Positions 49,931-59,035 of a stretch of 64,000 nucleotides of DNA are shown one piece after another. Position 1 is the first letter of the stretch; the number at the start of each line of letters is the position of its first letter. The position numbers and the translations under genes were made by a program. Under the pieces are notes generated by a model, which was given only the letters and a program-made list of their open reading frames with translations, had not been told where the DNA came from and ran no database searches. The stretch covers positions 1 through 64,000 of the forward strand of contig NZ_CAKTFO010000003.1 in the NCBI RefSeq assembly GCF_934560975.1, given 5' to 3'. The stretch comes from an uncultured Sphingomonas sp. GTDB taxonomy: Bacteria; Pseudomonadota; Alphaproteobacteria; Sphingomonadales; Sphingomonadaceae.

Positions 49931-51370
49931 ATGCAGCGCGCGGTGTCGTTACAGGATCCAGCCGCCCTGCCGCTCAGCCGCATCGTCGTTCGGCCGGGCG
50001 ACCCCTATTTCACCACCGAACAGGGCGCGTCCTGGACCCCGATCGGCCACAATGACGCCGTCACCTGGCCCGAACTGGCGCCCTTGTTCCGCAGGCGCGA
50101 CATGGCGGCGGTGGAGCGGCACCTGTTGTGGCTGCGCGACCATGGCGTCACCTGCATCCGGCTGATGCTGGAATATTGCCACACCGAGCATCGCTATTTC
50201 GAGCGGCCGGCGGGGCGCTTCGCCGGCAACATGGTGCGATTGTGGGACGACCTGTTCGCCCTTCTGGAAAAGGTCGGGCTGAGGGTGCTGTTGACGCCCT
50301 ACGACACCTTTTTCATGTGGATACGGTGGCGGCACCACCCCTATCATCGCGCCAATGGCGGCATGTGCGCCGACCGTGGGCAGTGGCTGACCTGTCCCGA
50401 GACACGGGCGGCGATCAAGCATCGGCTGGCCTTTGCCAGCGACCGCTGGGGCGGCAGCCCGGCCCTGTTCGCATGGGATGTGTGGAACGAGATCCACCCG
50501 GCGCATGGCGGCGACGACCCTGCGGCGGCGGCGCCGTTCATCGCTGACGTGGCCGGCTGGCTGCGCACGCACGAGGTTGCGCGACGCGGCTATGCCAATC
50601 TGCAGACCGTGTCCGTCTTTGGCCCGGAGCTGATCCGGCATCCCGCCCTGGTGGAAACCATCTTCCGGCATCCCGCGCTCGATTTCGCCAACACGCACCT
50701 CTACGAGAAGGGCACGATCGATGCGCCGCGCGACACGGTAGCGCCCGCGCTTGCCGTCGCGCGGCTGATGCGGACGGCGGTGGAGGAGGCGGGGCCGGGC
50801 CGGCCGGTGTTCGATTCCGAACATGGGCCGATCCACAGCTTCAAGGACAAGAAGCTGACCCTGTCGGAGGCGTTCGACGACGAATATTTCCGCCACATCC
50901 AATGGGCGCATCTCGCCAGTGGTGGCGCCGGCGGCGGGATGCGCTGGCCCAACCGCCACCCCCATATCCTCACCGCCGGGATGCGCCAGGCGCAACATGG
51001 TTTGTCGCGCTTCCTGCCCGTGGTCGACTGGAGCAGGTTCAGGCGGCGCAACCTGTCGGCGGAGATTGCCTGCGACGATGCCGGCGTGGCGGTGGTCGGT
51101 TGCGGGGACGATCATCAGGCGCTGGCGTGGCTGGTCAGGACGGACCGGTTGTCGCCGGAGGGAATGGTGATGCCGTGGGCGGAGGCACCCGCCGCGTCGC
51201 TCCGCATACCGGGGCTGGCGGACGGGCGTCATCTGCTGACGATCTTCGACACGCGCGCGGGCTGCGTGGTGGGGAGGGCGGAGGCGACCAGCAACGACGG
51301 CATGCTGGTGGCGGAGATCGGAGCGGTCCGGGCCGATCTGGCGATTGCGGTCGGGCGGGTGGAACCCTGA
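49931..51370 (+). CDS. Clan GH-A (GH5-like) glycoside hydrolase
   Basis: A 479-residue TIM-barrel glycosidase. The acid/base Glu lies in LFAWDVWNEIHPAHGG near residue 190, and the nucleophile Glu in RPVFDSEHGPIHSF near 299, the spacing expected of clan GH-A. HLYEKGTID carries the conserved His-Tyr type strand. A beta-rich domain follows from about residue 370. No signal peptide is visible (MQRAVSLQDPAALPL), so it may be cytoplasmic or use another route. Substrate is unknown. The start is 103 bp outside the cobW riboswitch; the frame from 49694 overlaps the aptamer and is not used. Confidence 0.82.
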   Translation: MQRAVSLQDPAALPLSRIVVRPGDPYFTTEQGASWTPIGHNDAVTWPELAPLFRRRDMAAVERHLLWLRDHGVTCIRLMLEYCHTEHRYFERPAGRFAGNMVRLWDDLFALLEKVGLRVLLTPYDTFFMWIRWRHHPYHRANGGMCADRGQWLTCPETRAAIKHRLAFASDRWGGSPALFAWDVWNEIHPAHGGDDPAAAAPFIADVAGWLRTHEVARRGYANLQTVSVFGPELIRHPALVETIFRHPALDFANTHLYEKGTIDAPRDTVAPALAVARLMRTAVEEAGPGRPVFDSEHGPIHSFKDKKLTLSEAFDDEYFRHIQWAHLASGGAGGGMRWPNRHPHILTAGMRQAQHGLSRFLPVVDWSRFRRRNLSAEIACDDAGVAVVGCGDDHQALAWLVRTDRLSPEGMVMPWAEAPAASLRIPGLADGRHLLTIFDTRAGCVVGRAEATSNDGMLVAEIGAVRADLAIAVGRVEP

Positions 51371-51471
51371 GCTTCGGTCGGTGGCGTGCCGGCAGGCCTG
51401 TCGATGACCCACTATCCAGGCACTCCCGCCCTCCGGCCTCCGCCGGAGCACTGCGTGTTTGTTAATCAGCC

Positions 51472-52827
51472 TCAGGCGGGAACGGTGGAGCGGATGGCGG
51501 CAGCGACGGTCCGCCTGCGCGACAGGACCATGCCGACGCCGGCAAAGGCCAGAAAGGTCAGGATGACGCCGACCGGGAAGCGGTAGCGGAGCAAGGCGAA
51601 GCTGGCGATGTAGGGGGCGGCGACGAGGATGGAGACGGCCGCCAGGTAGAGAAACCGCCACCGCCGCGCCCACAGGACCCAACCGAGCGTCAGCAGCCCA
51701 GCCAGCGCCATCACGCTGGTGGCCAGCGCCCGCAGCGTCGTGCGGAACCGGATCGGCCCGGTCTCCCAACGGTCCCACAACCAGGGCGGCGGGAAGAAGA
51801 AGTTCTGGAGGTTGCGCGCGGCGATGAATGCAGCCTCACTCCGATGGGTCCTGACCCACGCTTGCGTTTCCGCGGCAAGCTTGCGGTTATAGGCGACCTC
51901 GCCTCCGGCCCGGTTCATCAGTGCATAGCCCGGGCCGCCCTGGCTATGGGGGTGCAGCGCCACCAGCCGATCGACATTGGCCGCACGTTCGTCGGGATTG
52001 GTGATCTGCCCCGGATAGAAACCGATGGCGAAGGATAGGCCGAAGCTCGACCGGCTGCGGATCGGCTCGCCCAGCACGCGCTGATTGCGCATCGCCCAGG
52101 GCGTGGTCAGCGCGACGTAGAAAAGCAGCGTCAATCCCCCGATCGCGATCCACATCGGCCATCTGGTGCGGCGGAGCAGCAGCAGGCCGAGGGCGCCCGC
52201 GCTGGCTAGGCCGGCAGAGGGGCTGAGCACCTCCAGCGCGGCAACGCCGAGGGCGATGCCGACCAGAACCGGCACGCGGACGCGGCCGGCCAGATCGGCG
52301 TTGAGGATGATCAGCAGCAGCCCGAACAGGGCGCAGCCGACATAGCCGAACTCCCACACGCTCGCTTCGCGGCCTTCCAAGCTGATCTGCATCGGCACCA
52401 CGCACAGAAAGGCAAGCGCCAGCAGCCGGCTGGTCCGGCCGATGTCCAGCAGCGTGAAACAGGCGTAGGCCAGCAGGAAGGTCAGCGCGATCGACGCCGC
52501 GCCCAGCAGGTCTAACACGACCTCCGCAGCCGGCGTCTCGACGCCCAATATTGCATAAACCGCTGCCATCAACAGCGGCGCGACCGGGCCGGTATGGGCG
52601 GTAGGCCCGCTATCCGGCCGGAACGCACCAGCATAGCCATGATGCTCCGCCAGGGCCACGGCCACCATCTGGTTCTCGACCGCGAGCGGTTCGACGCCCT
52701 TGTACCAGAGGGCGGCGGCAAAGCGCAGCAGAACGCACAGCAGCACCAGCGCCAGCGCCAGCCGCCGCTCGCCGATGCGGCCGATCAGCAGGTCCAGGCG
52801 CCCGGCCGCATCATCCAGGATGGTCAT
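51472..52827 (-). CDS. ArnT/GT39-like membrane glycosyltransferase
   Basis: A 451-residue membrane protein with about ten hydrophobic helices. The N-terminal loop after helix one (EPLAVENQMVAVALAEHHGY) sits where GT39/GT83 (PMT, ArnT) enzymes carry their catalytic acidic residues, and PTAHTGPVAPLLMAAVYAIL is the following conserved stretch. These use polyprenyl-phosphate sugars at the periplasmic face. It overlaps the upstream GT2 gene by 4 bp (ATGA), so a GT2 making a polyprenyl-phosphate sugar and this transferase using it would be a sensible pair. Substrate and acceptor are unknown; the family call is tentative. Confidence 0.75.
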   Translation of the reverse strand: MTILDDAAGRLDLLIGRIGERRLALALVLLCVLLRFAAALWYKGVEPLAVENQMVAVALAEHHGYAGAFRPDSGPTAHTGPVAPLLMAAVYAILGVETPAAEVVLDLLGAASIALTFLLAYACFTLLDIGRTSRLLALAFLCVVPMQISLEGREASVWEFGYVGCALFGLLLIILNADLAGRVRVPVLVGIALGVAALEVLSPSAGLASAGALGLLLLRRTRWPMWIAIGGLTLLFYVALTTPWAMRNQRVLGEPIRSRSSFGLSFAIGFYPGQITNPDERAANVDRLVALHPHSQGGPGYALMNRAGGEVAYNRKLAAETQAWVRTHRSEAAFIAARNLQNFFFPPPWLWDRWETGPIRFRTTLRALATSVMALAGLLTLGWVLWARRWRFLYLAAVSILVAAPYIASFALLRYRFPVGVILTFLAFAGVGMVLSRRRTVAAAIRSTVPA

Positions 52828-53801
52828 CCCTGCTCGTCCATCGCGGAGATGCTCATCGTGCCGGTTGCCGCTTCCAGCCGCCGCATCCGCTCCAGCGTCA
52901 TTTCAAGCAATTGCCGGTTGTGGTGCAGCAGGTCAGCGACCAGGCCGAGCACGAAGGTGATCAGGCCGATGGTCAGCAGGGACGATCCCAGCACCAACGA
53001 CTGGATCTTACCCCCGCCAGTACCGGTAAAATAGAAATACAGAAAACGCAGCATCGGGACCGCGCCGATCAGCGCCATCATCATGCCGATCATGGTGAAC
53101 ACCCGCAGCGGCTGGTACATGGTGTACATGCGCAGCAGCGTTGAGCCGGACCGTTCGATGAACGTGAACATGTTCTTGAACAGTCGTGAATCACGGGTCT
53201 TGGGATTGGTGTCGATCGGCACGCTGGTGAAGGCCATGCCTTTCATGCCGACCTGGATCAGCATTTCGATCGTGTAGCTGAATGGCGAAATGATGTTCAG
53301 CCGGAAGGCCGCGTCGCGCGATATGGCGCGAAACCCGCTGACCGCGTCGGGCACGTTGACGCCCGAAAACTTGCGCACGACCCAGCTGCCGAAGCTCTGC
53401 AACGCCCGCTTGCTGGGAGAGAAATGGGCGATGGCGGATGTCTGGCGATCACCCACCACCACGTCGGCGCGCCCTTCGATCACCGGCTGCACAAGCTTTG
53501 CAATGTCGGCTCCACAATATTGATTGTCGCCGTCCGTGTTTACGATGATGTCGGCGCCCAACATCAGGCAGGCATCGAGTCCTCGGCGGAAGGAACGGGC
53601 AAGACCCATGTTCCGCTTGTTGATGACGATGTGATCCACCCCGATCTCACGCGCAATCTCGATGGTGCGGTCGCGCGAACCGTCATCGATGATGAGTACC
53701 TCCACCGAGTCGATCCCGGGAATCGACCTTGGGATATCGGCAACTGTTTGAGGCAGCGTCATTTCTTCGTTGTAGCACGGGATCTGCACAATCAGCTTCA
53801 T
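52824..53801 (-). CDS. GT2 polyprenyl-phosphate glycosyltransferase
   Basis: A 325-residue GT-A fold glycosyltransferase: LIVQIPCYNEEMTLPQTVAD, VLIIDDGSRDRTIEIAREIG and NTDGDNQYCGADIAKLVQPV (DXD-type motif), then AVSGFRAISRDAAFRLN. Two C-terminal membrane helices (VFTMIGMMMALIGAVPMLRF, LVLGSSLLTIGLITFVLGLV) and a tail mark the DPM1/GtrB-like class that loads a sugar onto undecaprenyl phosphate. It is cotranscribed with the ArnT-like gene. A GtrA protein, the usual partner of GtrB, lies at 54558 on the other strand. Confidence 0.88.
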   Translation of the reverse strand: MKLIVQIPCYNEEMTLPQTVADIPRSIPGIDSVEVLIIDDGSRDRTIEIAREIGVDHIVINKRNMGLARSFRRGLDACLMLGADIIVNTDGDNQYCGADIAKLVQPVIEGRADVVVGDRQTSAIAHFSPSKRALQSFGSWVVRKFSGVNVPDAVSGFRAISRDAAFRLNIISPFSYTIEMLIQVGMKGMAFTSVPIDTNPKTRDSRLFKNMFTFIERSGSTLLRMYTMYQPLRVFTMIGMMMALIGAVPMLRFLYFYFTGTGGGKIQSLVLGSSLLTIGLITFVLGLVADLLHHNRQLLEMTLERMRRLEAATGTMSISAMDEQG

Positions 53802-53895
53802 GCAGTGTCCTTCCTCAACAAGGATAATTCTAGTTGATTAGGCGAAGATACTAACGTCTAATATGTGCACTGCAATAATCCTTGGGGCAAGTCCT

Positions 53896-54603
53896 ATGGT
53901 CGTTAAGCGGGCATATGTGGGTACCATGCATGGGCTGGGACGTGCCGCGTCTGCGTTCGACGTGTCGCAACGGCTGGAACGCCGGGGCAAGGACAGCCGC
54001 CTGGCCCGCTGGATGCGCAGCCTGTTCGCGATCTACGACATTGATCAGATGGTGGCCCTGGATATCCCCTGGTGGACATTCGAGGCGATCGACCGGGTGG
54101 AGGCGTTTCTGGGCTCGCGCCCCGGTGCCCGGGTGTTCGAGTATGGCAGCGGTGCCAGCACCATCTGGCTCGGCCGCCGCGCCGGTTCCGTCACCAGCGT
54201 CGAACATGATGCCGACTGGTATCCCGTGGTCGCCGCCCGCGCCGCGGCCCATCCGAATATCGATCTGCGGCTGGTGCCGCCCGATGGCGAGCCGCATGGC
54301 GACCCCGCTTATGCCTCCACCAAGCCGAACTGGCGCGGACGGACCTTTCACGATTATGTCCACGCGATCGACGGCGTGGCCGGCACGTTCGACGTGATCG
54401 TGATAGACGGCCGCGCCCGCACCGCCTGCCTGGCCCATGCCCGCGGCCGCCTGGCGCCCGATGGGCTGATTGTCTTCGACAACACGCATCGCCCGGCGTA
54501 TCGTGATGCGATCGCGTCTTCCGGTCTTCGTGCGACGCGCACAAAGGGGCTGACCGCTTGCCTTCCCTATCCGGACGAGACGACCCTGCTCGTGCGCACC
54601 TGA
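53896..54603 (+). CDS. Class I SAM-dependent methyltransferase-fold protein
   Basis: A 235-residue protein with a Rossmann-like SAM-binding core: motif I VFEYGSGASTIWLGRRA, then the acidic strand end in SVEHDADWYPVV, and FDVIVIDGRARTACLAHARG, LAPDGLIVFDNTHRPAYRDA further on. N-terminal helices include a pair of Trp (DIPWWTFEAID). I recognise the fold but not the substrate; FkbM-like or glycan methylation is possible given neighbours. Start ATG 53896 has GGGG about 10 nt upstream; ATGs at 53863 and 53926 are alternatives. It overlaps the GtrA gene by 46 bp if that uses the TTG start. Confidence 0.75.
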   Translation: MVVKRAYVGTMHGLGRAASAFDVSQRLERRGKDSRLARWMRSLFAIYDIDQMVALDIPWWTFEAIDRVEAFLGSRPGARVFEYGSGASTIWLGRRAGSVTSVEHDADWYPVVAARAAAHPNIDLRLVPPDGEPHGDPAYASTKPNWRGRTFHDYVHAIDGVAGTFDVIVIDGRARTACLAHARGRLAPDGLIVFDNTHRPAYRDAIASSGLRATRTKGLTACLPYPDETTLLVRT

Positions 54604-55088
54604 ACGAAGGGGGGCAGGCGAACGGGGATGCGGCGCCGGCCACGGGCCTGGCCGGCAGTCCGGCGGCGCAACGCTTGCTGCTGATCCTGACCTCGCGCAA
54701 CCATCCGGTGTCGCAGATCCTGCGCTTCGGCCTGATGACCGGCATGAGCGCGGCAATCACCATCGGTCTGCCGGTGCTGTTGCACGAGGGCGCGGGGGTG
54801 GCGCCGCAGCACGGGGCCGCGATCGCGTTCGGCGTGGCCTTCGTGGTCAATTTCATCAGCCTGCGCCGGCTGGTGTTCCGCAGCGGCAACGCCGCCACGC
54901 GCGACCTGCTGACCTTTGTGGCGAGCAGCCTGGTGTTCCGGGGTGCGGAATATGTCTGCTTCCTGATGCTGTTGACGATCCTGCATGTCTATTATGTGGT
55001 GGCGTTGATCGGCGTGCTGGGCCTTTCGGCTTTGGCCAAGTTCTTCTGGTACAGGCGCGTCATGCATCGGACGGTACCGGCTGCCTGA
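54558..55088 (+). CDS. GtrA family membrane protein
   Basis: A 176-residue protein whose last 125 residues form the four-helix GtrA domain: QILRFGLMTGMSAAITIGLP, AAIAFGVAFVVNFISLRRLV, SLVFRGAEYVCFLMLLTILH and VLGLSALAKFFWYRRVM. GtrA proteins are thought to flip or hold polyprenyl-linked sugars made by GtrB-type GT2 enzymes. No ATG is in a suitable place. The TTG at 54558 has AAAGGGG 8 nt upstream and is the best start; TTG 54675 would remove the low-complexity N-terminus. Confidence 0.8.
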   Translation: MPSLSGRDDPARAHLNEGGQANGDAAPATGLAGSPAAQRLLLILTSRNHPVSQILRFGLMTGMSAAITIGLPVLLHEGAGVAPQHGAAIAFGVAFVVNFISLRRLVFRSGNAATRDLLTFVASSLVFRGAEYVCFLMLLTILHVYYVVALIGVLGLSALAKFFWYRRVMHRTVPAA

Positions 55089-55210
55089 GATGGCGGGGTG
55101 CTGCCGCGGCCGTGCCGGTGAACGCCGGGCCACAACTATGCCCGGACTGGCGGCAGCGGGATCGGACGCGCCGCTAAGCAGTTGGAAACCACGATAGATT
55201 ACACGGGCGT

Positions 55211-55666
55211 ATGATTACATCACACGCGCTGGAGATACTGCGGGAACATAGGGCCGGGATCGTGGCGCTCATCGACACGGCGGCGCGGTTGGTTGAGAGC
55301 GAACCGGGCCAGGCACGGCCGCAATTGGCGGCGACCCGCTGGACGGTCGCTCGCCTGCTCGGGCAGTATCAGCTCTTCAAACATTCGGAGATCCTTCAGC
55401 CTGCGATCCGCTATGGCTCGGCAGGGCGGGCCAATCGCGCGCGGGAGTTGCTGGCGCTCTGCAATGCGCGTGGCGAGCAATTCCATGTCTATCTGAAATA
55501 TTGGGCGAGCCATGATGTGGGTCAGGATTGGGCGACCTATCGGCAGGCGATGCTCGACATGGCGGTGACGTTGCGGTCTGCCCTGGAGAAGGAGGATGAC
55601 GAGATTGCCGGCTTCCTGGCGGGCGTGGAAAGGACGCGGCAACCCAATGGCTGGCCCGACCTGTAG
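55211..55666 (+). CDS. Hypothetical helical protein
   Basis: A 151-residue, probably all-helical soluble protein: MITSHALEILREHRAGIVAL, then RWTVARLLGQYQLFKHSEIL, RANRARELLALCNARGEQFH and a last helix MAVTLRSALEKEDDEIAGFL. Spaced His and Glu residues recall hemerythrin-like four-helix bundles, but the canonical metal motif is not evident. No signal or membrane segment is seen. It stands alone, 122 bp after the GtrA gene. Confidence 0.7.
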   Translation: MITSHALEILREHRAGIVALIDTAARLVESEPGQARPQLAATRWTVARLLGQYQLFKHSEILQPAIRYGSAGRANRARELLALCNARGEQFHVYLKYWASHDVGQDWATYRQAMLDMAVTLRSALEKEDDEIAGFLAGVERTRQPNGWPDL

Positions 55667-55801
55667 CGGCGTGCCGCGTCCAACCGGGTCGATCGGCGGT
55701 TGAGGAGAAGCAGCCCGCTAGCCCCAAGAACTACTCCCCCCGCGTCATCGACGCCGGAACGGCGCTGTCCCACGATGGCTGCGCAAGCAGGGGAGGACGC
55801 C

Positions 55802-56428
55802 ATGTTGCCTATGGTGGTGCGTTGCTGCGCGGTCGCCGCGTCGTTGACCATGGTGGTGACGGCCGCCGACGCTGCCCGCTACATCCAGGTCAGGTTTGAG
55901 ACCGATCCGGTGACCTACTGGCGGCTTCATGCCCCGACACCGCCTTACTTCCTGGAGCCGTATCAGCAGATCGTGTCGGGGGAACTGCTGATCGACACGG
56001 CGCTGTCGACGCCGCAGCCGGACGGATCGTTCATGAACGGCCTGCCCGGCGCGTTCGTGAGGTTCACGGACGCATCGCTCTACGTTTACGCGCAGGATGT
56101 AAGCTTCAGCTTCAGCTTCAGCTTGAGTCCTGTCGACCTTGGTGCGAACGCCTTCTCGGCGTCGGGGGTCGGGGGCGCTTTCACGCAATATTTCCGGCAA
56201 GGCGGCAGCCGCTTCGATCCGCCGCCATTCTCCACCGCACCGTTCCACACCGCCGCGATCCGCGGCTTCAACTCCGCCGAGACGCTCACTCCCTATCGGC
56301 GGACCGGATGGGCGAGCCCCAGCCCGACGCCCGAACCGGCATCCTGGGCGCTGATGATCGGCGGCTTCGGCCTGGTTGGCGCCGCACTGCGCCGTCGGCG
56401 CCGGCCTGCAGCGGTTGCGACAGGCTGA
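55802..56428 (+). CDS. PEPxxWA-CTERM sorting domain protein
   Basis: A 208-residue exported protein with a signal peptide (RCCAVAASLTMVVTAADA) and a C-terminal sorting tail: TPEPASWALMIGGFGLVGAA followed by LRRRRR. This is the PEPxxWA variant typical of Sphingomonadales, cleaved and anchored by an exosortase-type system. The body is beta-rich with no recognised domain. Start ATG 55802 has GGAGG 5 nt upstream. An in-frame hexanucleotide repeat (AGCTTC, 56102-56125) codes for FSFSFSLS in the middle of the protein. Confidence 0.88.
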   Translation: MLPMVVRCCAVAASLTMVVTAADAARYIQVRFETDPVTYWRLHAPTPPYFLEPYQQIVSGELLIDTALSTPQPDGSFMNGLPGAFVRFTDASLYVYAQDVSFSFSFSLSPVDLGANAFSASGVGGAFTQYFRQGGSRFDPPPFSTAPFHTAAIRGFNSAETLTPYRRTGWASPSPTPEPASWALMIGGFGLVGAALRRRRRPAAVATG

Positions 56429-56518
56429 TCCGCCTGCGGCCAGGCGATACTTCAGGAATGATGCGGCGTGTCCGCTGCTCTCTTCCGCAGCCCTGGCAGT
56501 GGAAGTCAGGGAGCAGCG

Positions 56519-57475
56519 TCAGACCGTCCTGGTACGATCACGGCCGAAGCCGAGCAGAGTGAGCCAGCCATGATGGCGGGCAAGCATGTACAGGACGTAA
56601 GGACCAAGCAATCCGGCGATGGTTACGAAGACCAGGGCAAAGCCGGGAAACTCCATCGCCCATCCGGCCGTGACCGTCCTTGCCGCCGCGCTTATGATGA
56701 CATGCGCCAGATAGATGGCCATTGAGGCCTCGCCGAGCTTGGCCAAGATCGGTGCGCGATCCGCCAGCGCGAATGCCAGGCCCAACATGCCACCGATTCC
56801 CACCACCGCCAGTGCATATCGACCCACCACGCCGCCTGCTGGCCAGATCGCCAGCAGCGCGAAGCTGCCCCAAGCGAACAGGGTCAAGGCGATTGCCGCC
56901 CGGCGGTCCTGCAACCAGCGCGCGACAGGCTGCGCCGTCAGGATCGCGCCCGCGGCAAAATAGGGCAACGCATAAACGGCGCGCGCCAGGATCGATGTCA
57001 CCTCGAAATGGGTGGCAACGAGAAACCCTGCCGGCGGAAGAATATACAACCAGATACGAGGAAGCAGCAAGGTGAGCTGGCAAAGAAACAGAATGTAGAG
57101 AAACCAGAACTGATCGATTGGTCGCCATGCAATGGAAGCCAGCGATCCAAAGGTCTCCGGATTGTTGGCATGGCTGCCGGCGATCATGGACAGGCCTCCT
57201 TGCACAACGGACCAGAGTGCATAGGGGTAGACGATCGCCATCAGCTTGCCCCGCAAGAAGCGTCCCGCGGCATGGCTGTCCACCTGACGAGATACGAGGC
57301 CTGACAGGAAGAAGAATAAAGGCATGTGGAATGCATAAATCAAATGGTCTTGCCACATGACCGCATCCGTTGACGGCAAAAGGCCCGCTGCCGTCTGGCC
57401 GCGTACCGCATGTCCGTAGACGACCAGAATGATGCCGAGCCCTTTCGCTACATCAATCCAAGGCAGTCTCGACAT
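56519..57475 (-). CDS. Acyltransferase family 3 membrane protein
   Basis: A 318-residue multi-pass acyltransferase (OafA/OpgC/NolL group), which O-acylates sugars or other polymers. Signature segments: RLPWIDVAKGLGIILVVYGH with the catalytic His, AFHMPLFFFLSGLVSRQ, and the ALWSVVQGG and PIDQFWFLYILFLCQLTLLL helices typical of the fold. Ends in a short basic tail. The ATG at 57475 starts the conserved N-terminus; the extension to 57589 lacks motifs. It converges with the PEP-CTERM gene, leaving 90 bp. Confidence 0.88.
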   Translation of the reverse strand: MSRLPWIDVAKGLGIILVVYGHAVRGQTAAGLLPSTDAVMWQDHLIYAFHMPLFFFLSGLVSRQVDSHAAGRFLRGKLMAIVYPYALWSVVQGGLSMIAGSHANNPETFGSLASIAWRPIDQFWFLYILFLCQLTLLLPRIWLYILPPAGFLVATHFEVTSILARAVYALPYFAAGAILTAQPVARWLQDRRAAIALTLFAWGSFALLAIWPAGGVVGRYALAVVGIGGMLGLAFALADRAPILAKLGEASMAIYLAHVIISAAARTVTAGWAMEFPGFALVFVTIAGLLGPYVLYMLARHHGWLTLLGFGRDRTRTV

Positions 57476-58138
57476 GCTGAGCTGGCTATTTCTATTTAGA
57501 AGTGTGTGTGTTCCAAGCAGGTGTCGCAAGGATGAGCCAGGTTCGCGCAGGCGGAGCACCGGTGCGTATTCATCGCCGTTCGTGTCCAACGTACCACTAC
57601 CCCAATACGTGATCCTGCCTCTGCAACGCGCATGTTCAATTTATCTGGAACAATGCGAGCAGCGATCGTCCCTATGTCGAAAGGACGTATATTTACCTTG
57701 TTCGTGCTCATCCCCGCCCCAAACTGCCCCCCAGTTTCAAAGAGCCTGTGCACGACCGGCGCGCTCGCATGCAACATAAATCAACCGACGGAGTAAGCCG
57801 AAATAGGGGCTTGATTTCCTTGGATGCATCGTAAGCGGTGATGTTACGGTGCTCTAGAAGGTTAATTTGGCAAACCTCCGAACTCTTGAGCATCGACACG
57901 CAATCAGCAGGTCGGAACGATAGCGGCGGCAGCCGTTGCGCAAAAAAGCGAATCACGATGCGGTGGCGGGCTGTTTGCCCGGCCGATCCAGGGCAGCCGC
58001 GATCAGATCCACCTGGCGGAATAAGTGTCCGGGGCCCGCTCGTGTGTCAGTGCGCCAGCAGCCAATCCGCCGTTGCCGAGCAGCGTGGAGCCGCGCGTCG
58101 GCTTCTCGTTGGCGCGTACCGGATGCATGTCCATCCCG
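57476..58138. other. Region of lower GC without a supported gene
   Basis: About 660 bp, with 57480-57950 noticeably richer in A and T than the rest of the window. Frames of 80-120 codons exist on both strands (57429-57779 plus; 57496-57777 and 57708-57956 minus), but they contradict each other and show no motifs. Composition and lack of genes suggest imported or decayed DNA. Confidence 0.4.
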
Positions 58139-58240
58139 TTACAGCACATCTCCGAACATGAACCACAACAGGGCCAGCCATGCGGCGAGCGCGATCACGC
58201 CCACCGGCCAGCCGGCATTGCGACGGAAGAAGTCGAGCAT
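58139..58240 (-). CDS. 33-residue membrane microprotein
   Basis: Starts MLDFFRRNAGWPVGVIALAA and continues through a Trp/Leu helix to WFMFGDVL. It has a basic N-terminus, one membrane span and a short acidic end, so Nin-Cout topology is likely. AAGG lies about 9 nt upstream. I recall similar short proteins ending in LWFMFGDVL in sphingomonads, but cannot name a function. It is too short for ordinary gene callers. Confidence 0.5.
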   Translation of the reverse strand: MLDFFRRNAGWPVGVIALAAWLALLWFMFGDVL

Positions 58241-58537
58241 GGACGATGACCTTGCTGATCGGTTCTGTTGGAAGCGCCGGCCATTGGCGATAGCGGCCGG
58301 GTCTGCGAGAGTGTTGGAGTGGGTGAAGGAAGCTGGTCGATATCGTAAGCTGGCCACAGCGAAGGTCTGAAGTCCAGCCCAGGTCGATGTGGTCGGACCG
58401 GTCATAAGGGCACGCTGGGATGAATAGTAGATGGCGACTATGACGATGTGGTCGCGCTTCAGCGCCCATACCGGGGCGATCGCATGACGGTGCGAGGGCC
58501 AGAGTTTCCGACGCGACAGGCGCAGCAACCGACGTTG

Positions 58538-59035
58538 TTATGAGCGGCTTCGGCTGATTGCGCCAGCCGCTGCGGCGCGCCCTTCGATCACCATCTTTCG
58601 CAGGAACAGACGGGTTTTCGCCGATGCGTCGTCTGACAGCGACAGCAGCATGCGGCGCTTGTCGTCCGGATCTGCGCGCCGGACGATCGCGCCCGACTCT
58701 TCAAGACCGGCTATGTGGCGCAACGCTGTCGTGGCCGGAACGGCGGAGGCAACGCAAAGGCTGGACACTGACACCGGCTGGCCTTTCGCCTGCTGCACGA
58801 ACAGATCGAGCAGCATGTCCCAGTTCGGATCGAAGAAGGTGAGATCGCCGAATATCTCATCTCGCACCCTTCGGGCATGGGTGATCCGTGCAGCGCATCT
58901 CGCCAGATCGTCGTCTGAGATCCCGACCGCCACCGCTGGCGCATCGTTGCGGATGGCGGCCTCAAGGTGATCCTTCGCGTCTGCGTTCAACTCATCGGCA
59001 AGCGAGGTGAGTGAGCGGCCGACATCAGCCAGCAT
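58538..59035 (-). CDS. Winged-helix (MarR-like) transcriptional regulator
   Basis: A 165-residue protein with a helical N-terminal domain (LADVGRSLTSLADELNADAK) and a C-terminal winged helix: NWDMLLDLFVQQAKGQPVSV, SSLCVASAVPATTALRHIAG (recognition helix) and ESGAIVRRADPDDKRRMLLS, whose D-x-x-R-R wing resembles MarR. A last helix follows. I start at ATG 59035 with CGGAA upstream; a TTG at 59056 is possible. It overlaps the end of the 68-residue gene, with which it is probably coupled. Confidence 0.78.
   Translation of the reverse strand: MLADVGRSLTSLADELNADAKDHLEAAIRNDAPAVAVGISDDDLARCAARITHARRVRDEIFGDLTFFDPNWDMLLDLFVQQAKGQPVSVSSLCVASAVPATTALRHIAGLEESGAIVRRADPDDKRRMLLSLSDDASAKTRLFLRKMVIEGRAAAAGAISRSRS

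Noticed and set aside
49949..51778. A 609-codon open frame on the minus strand
   Set aside because: It is antisense to the GH-A glycosidase, which has conserved catalytic residues.
57429..57956. Overlapping 80-120 codon frames on both strands
   Set aside because: They are mutually contradictory, have no motifs or clear ribosome binding sites, and lie in low-GC DNA.
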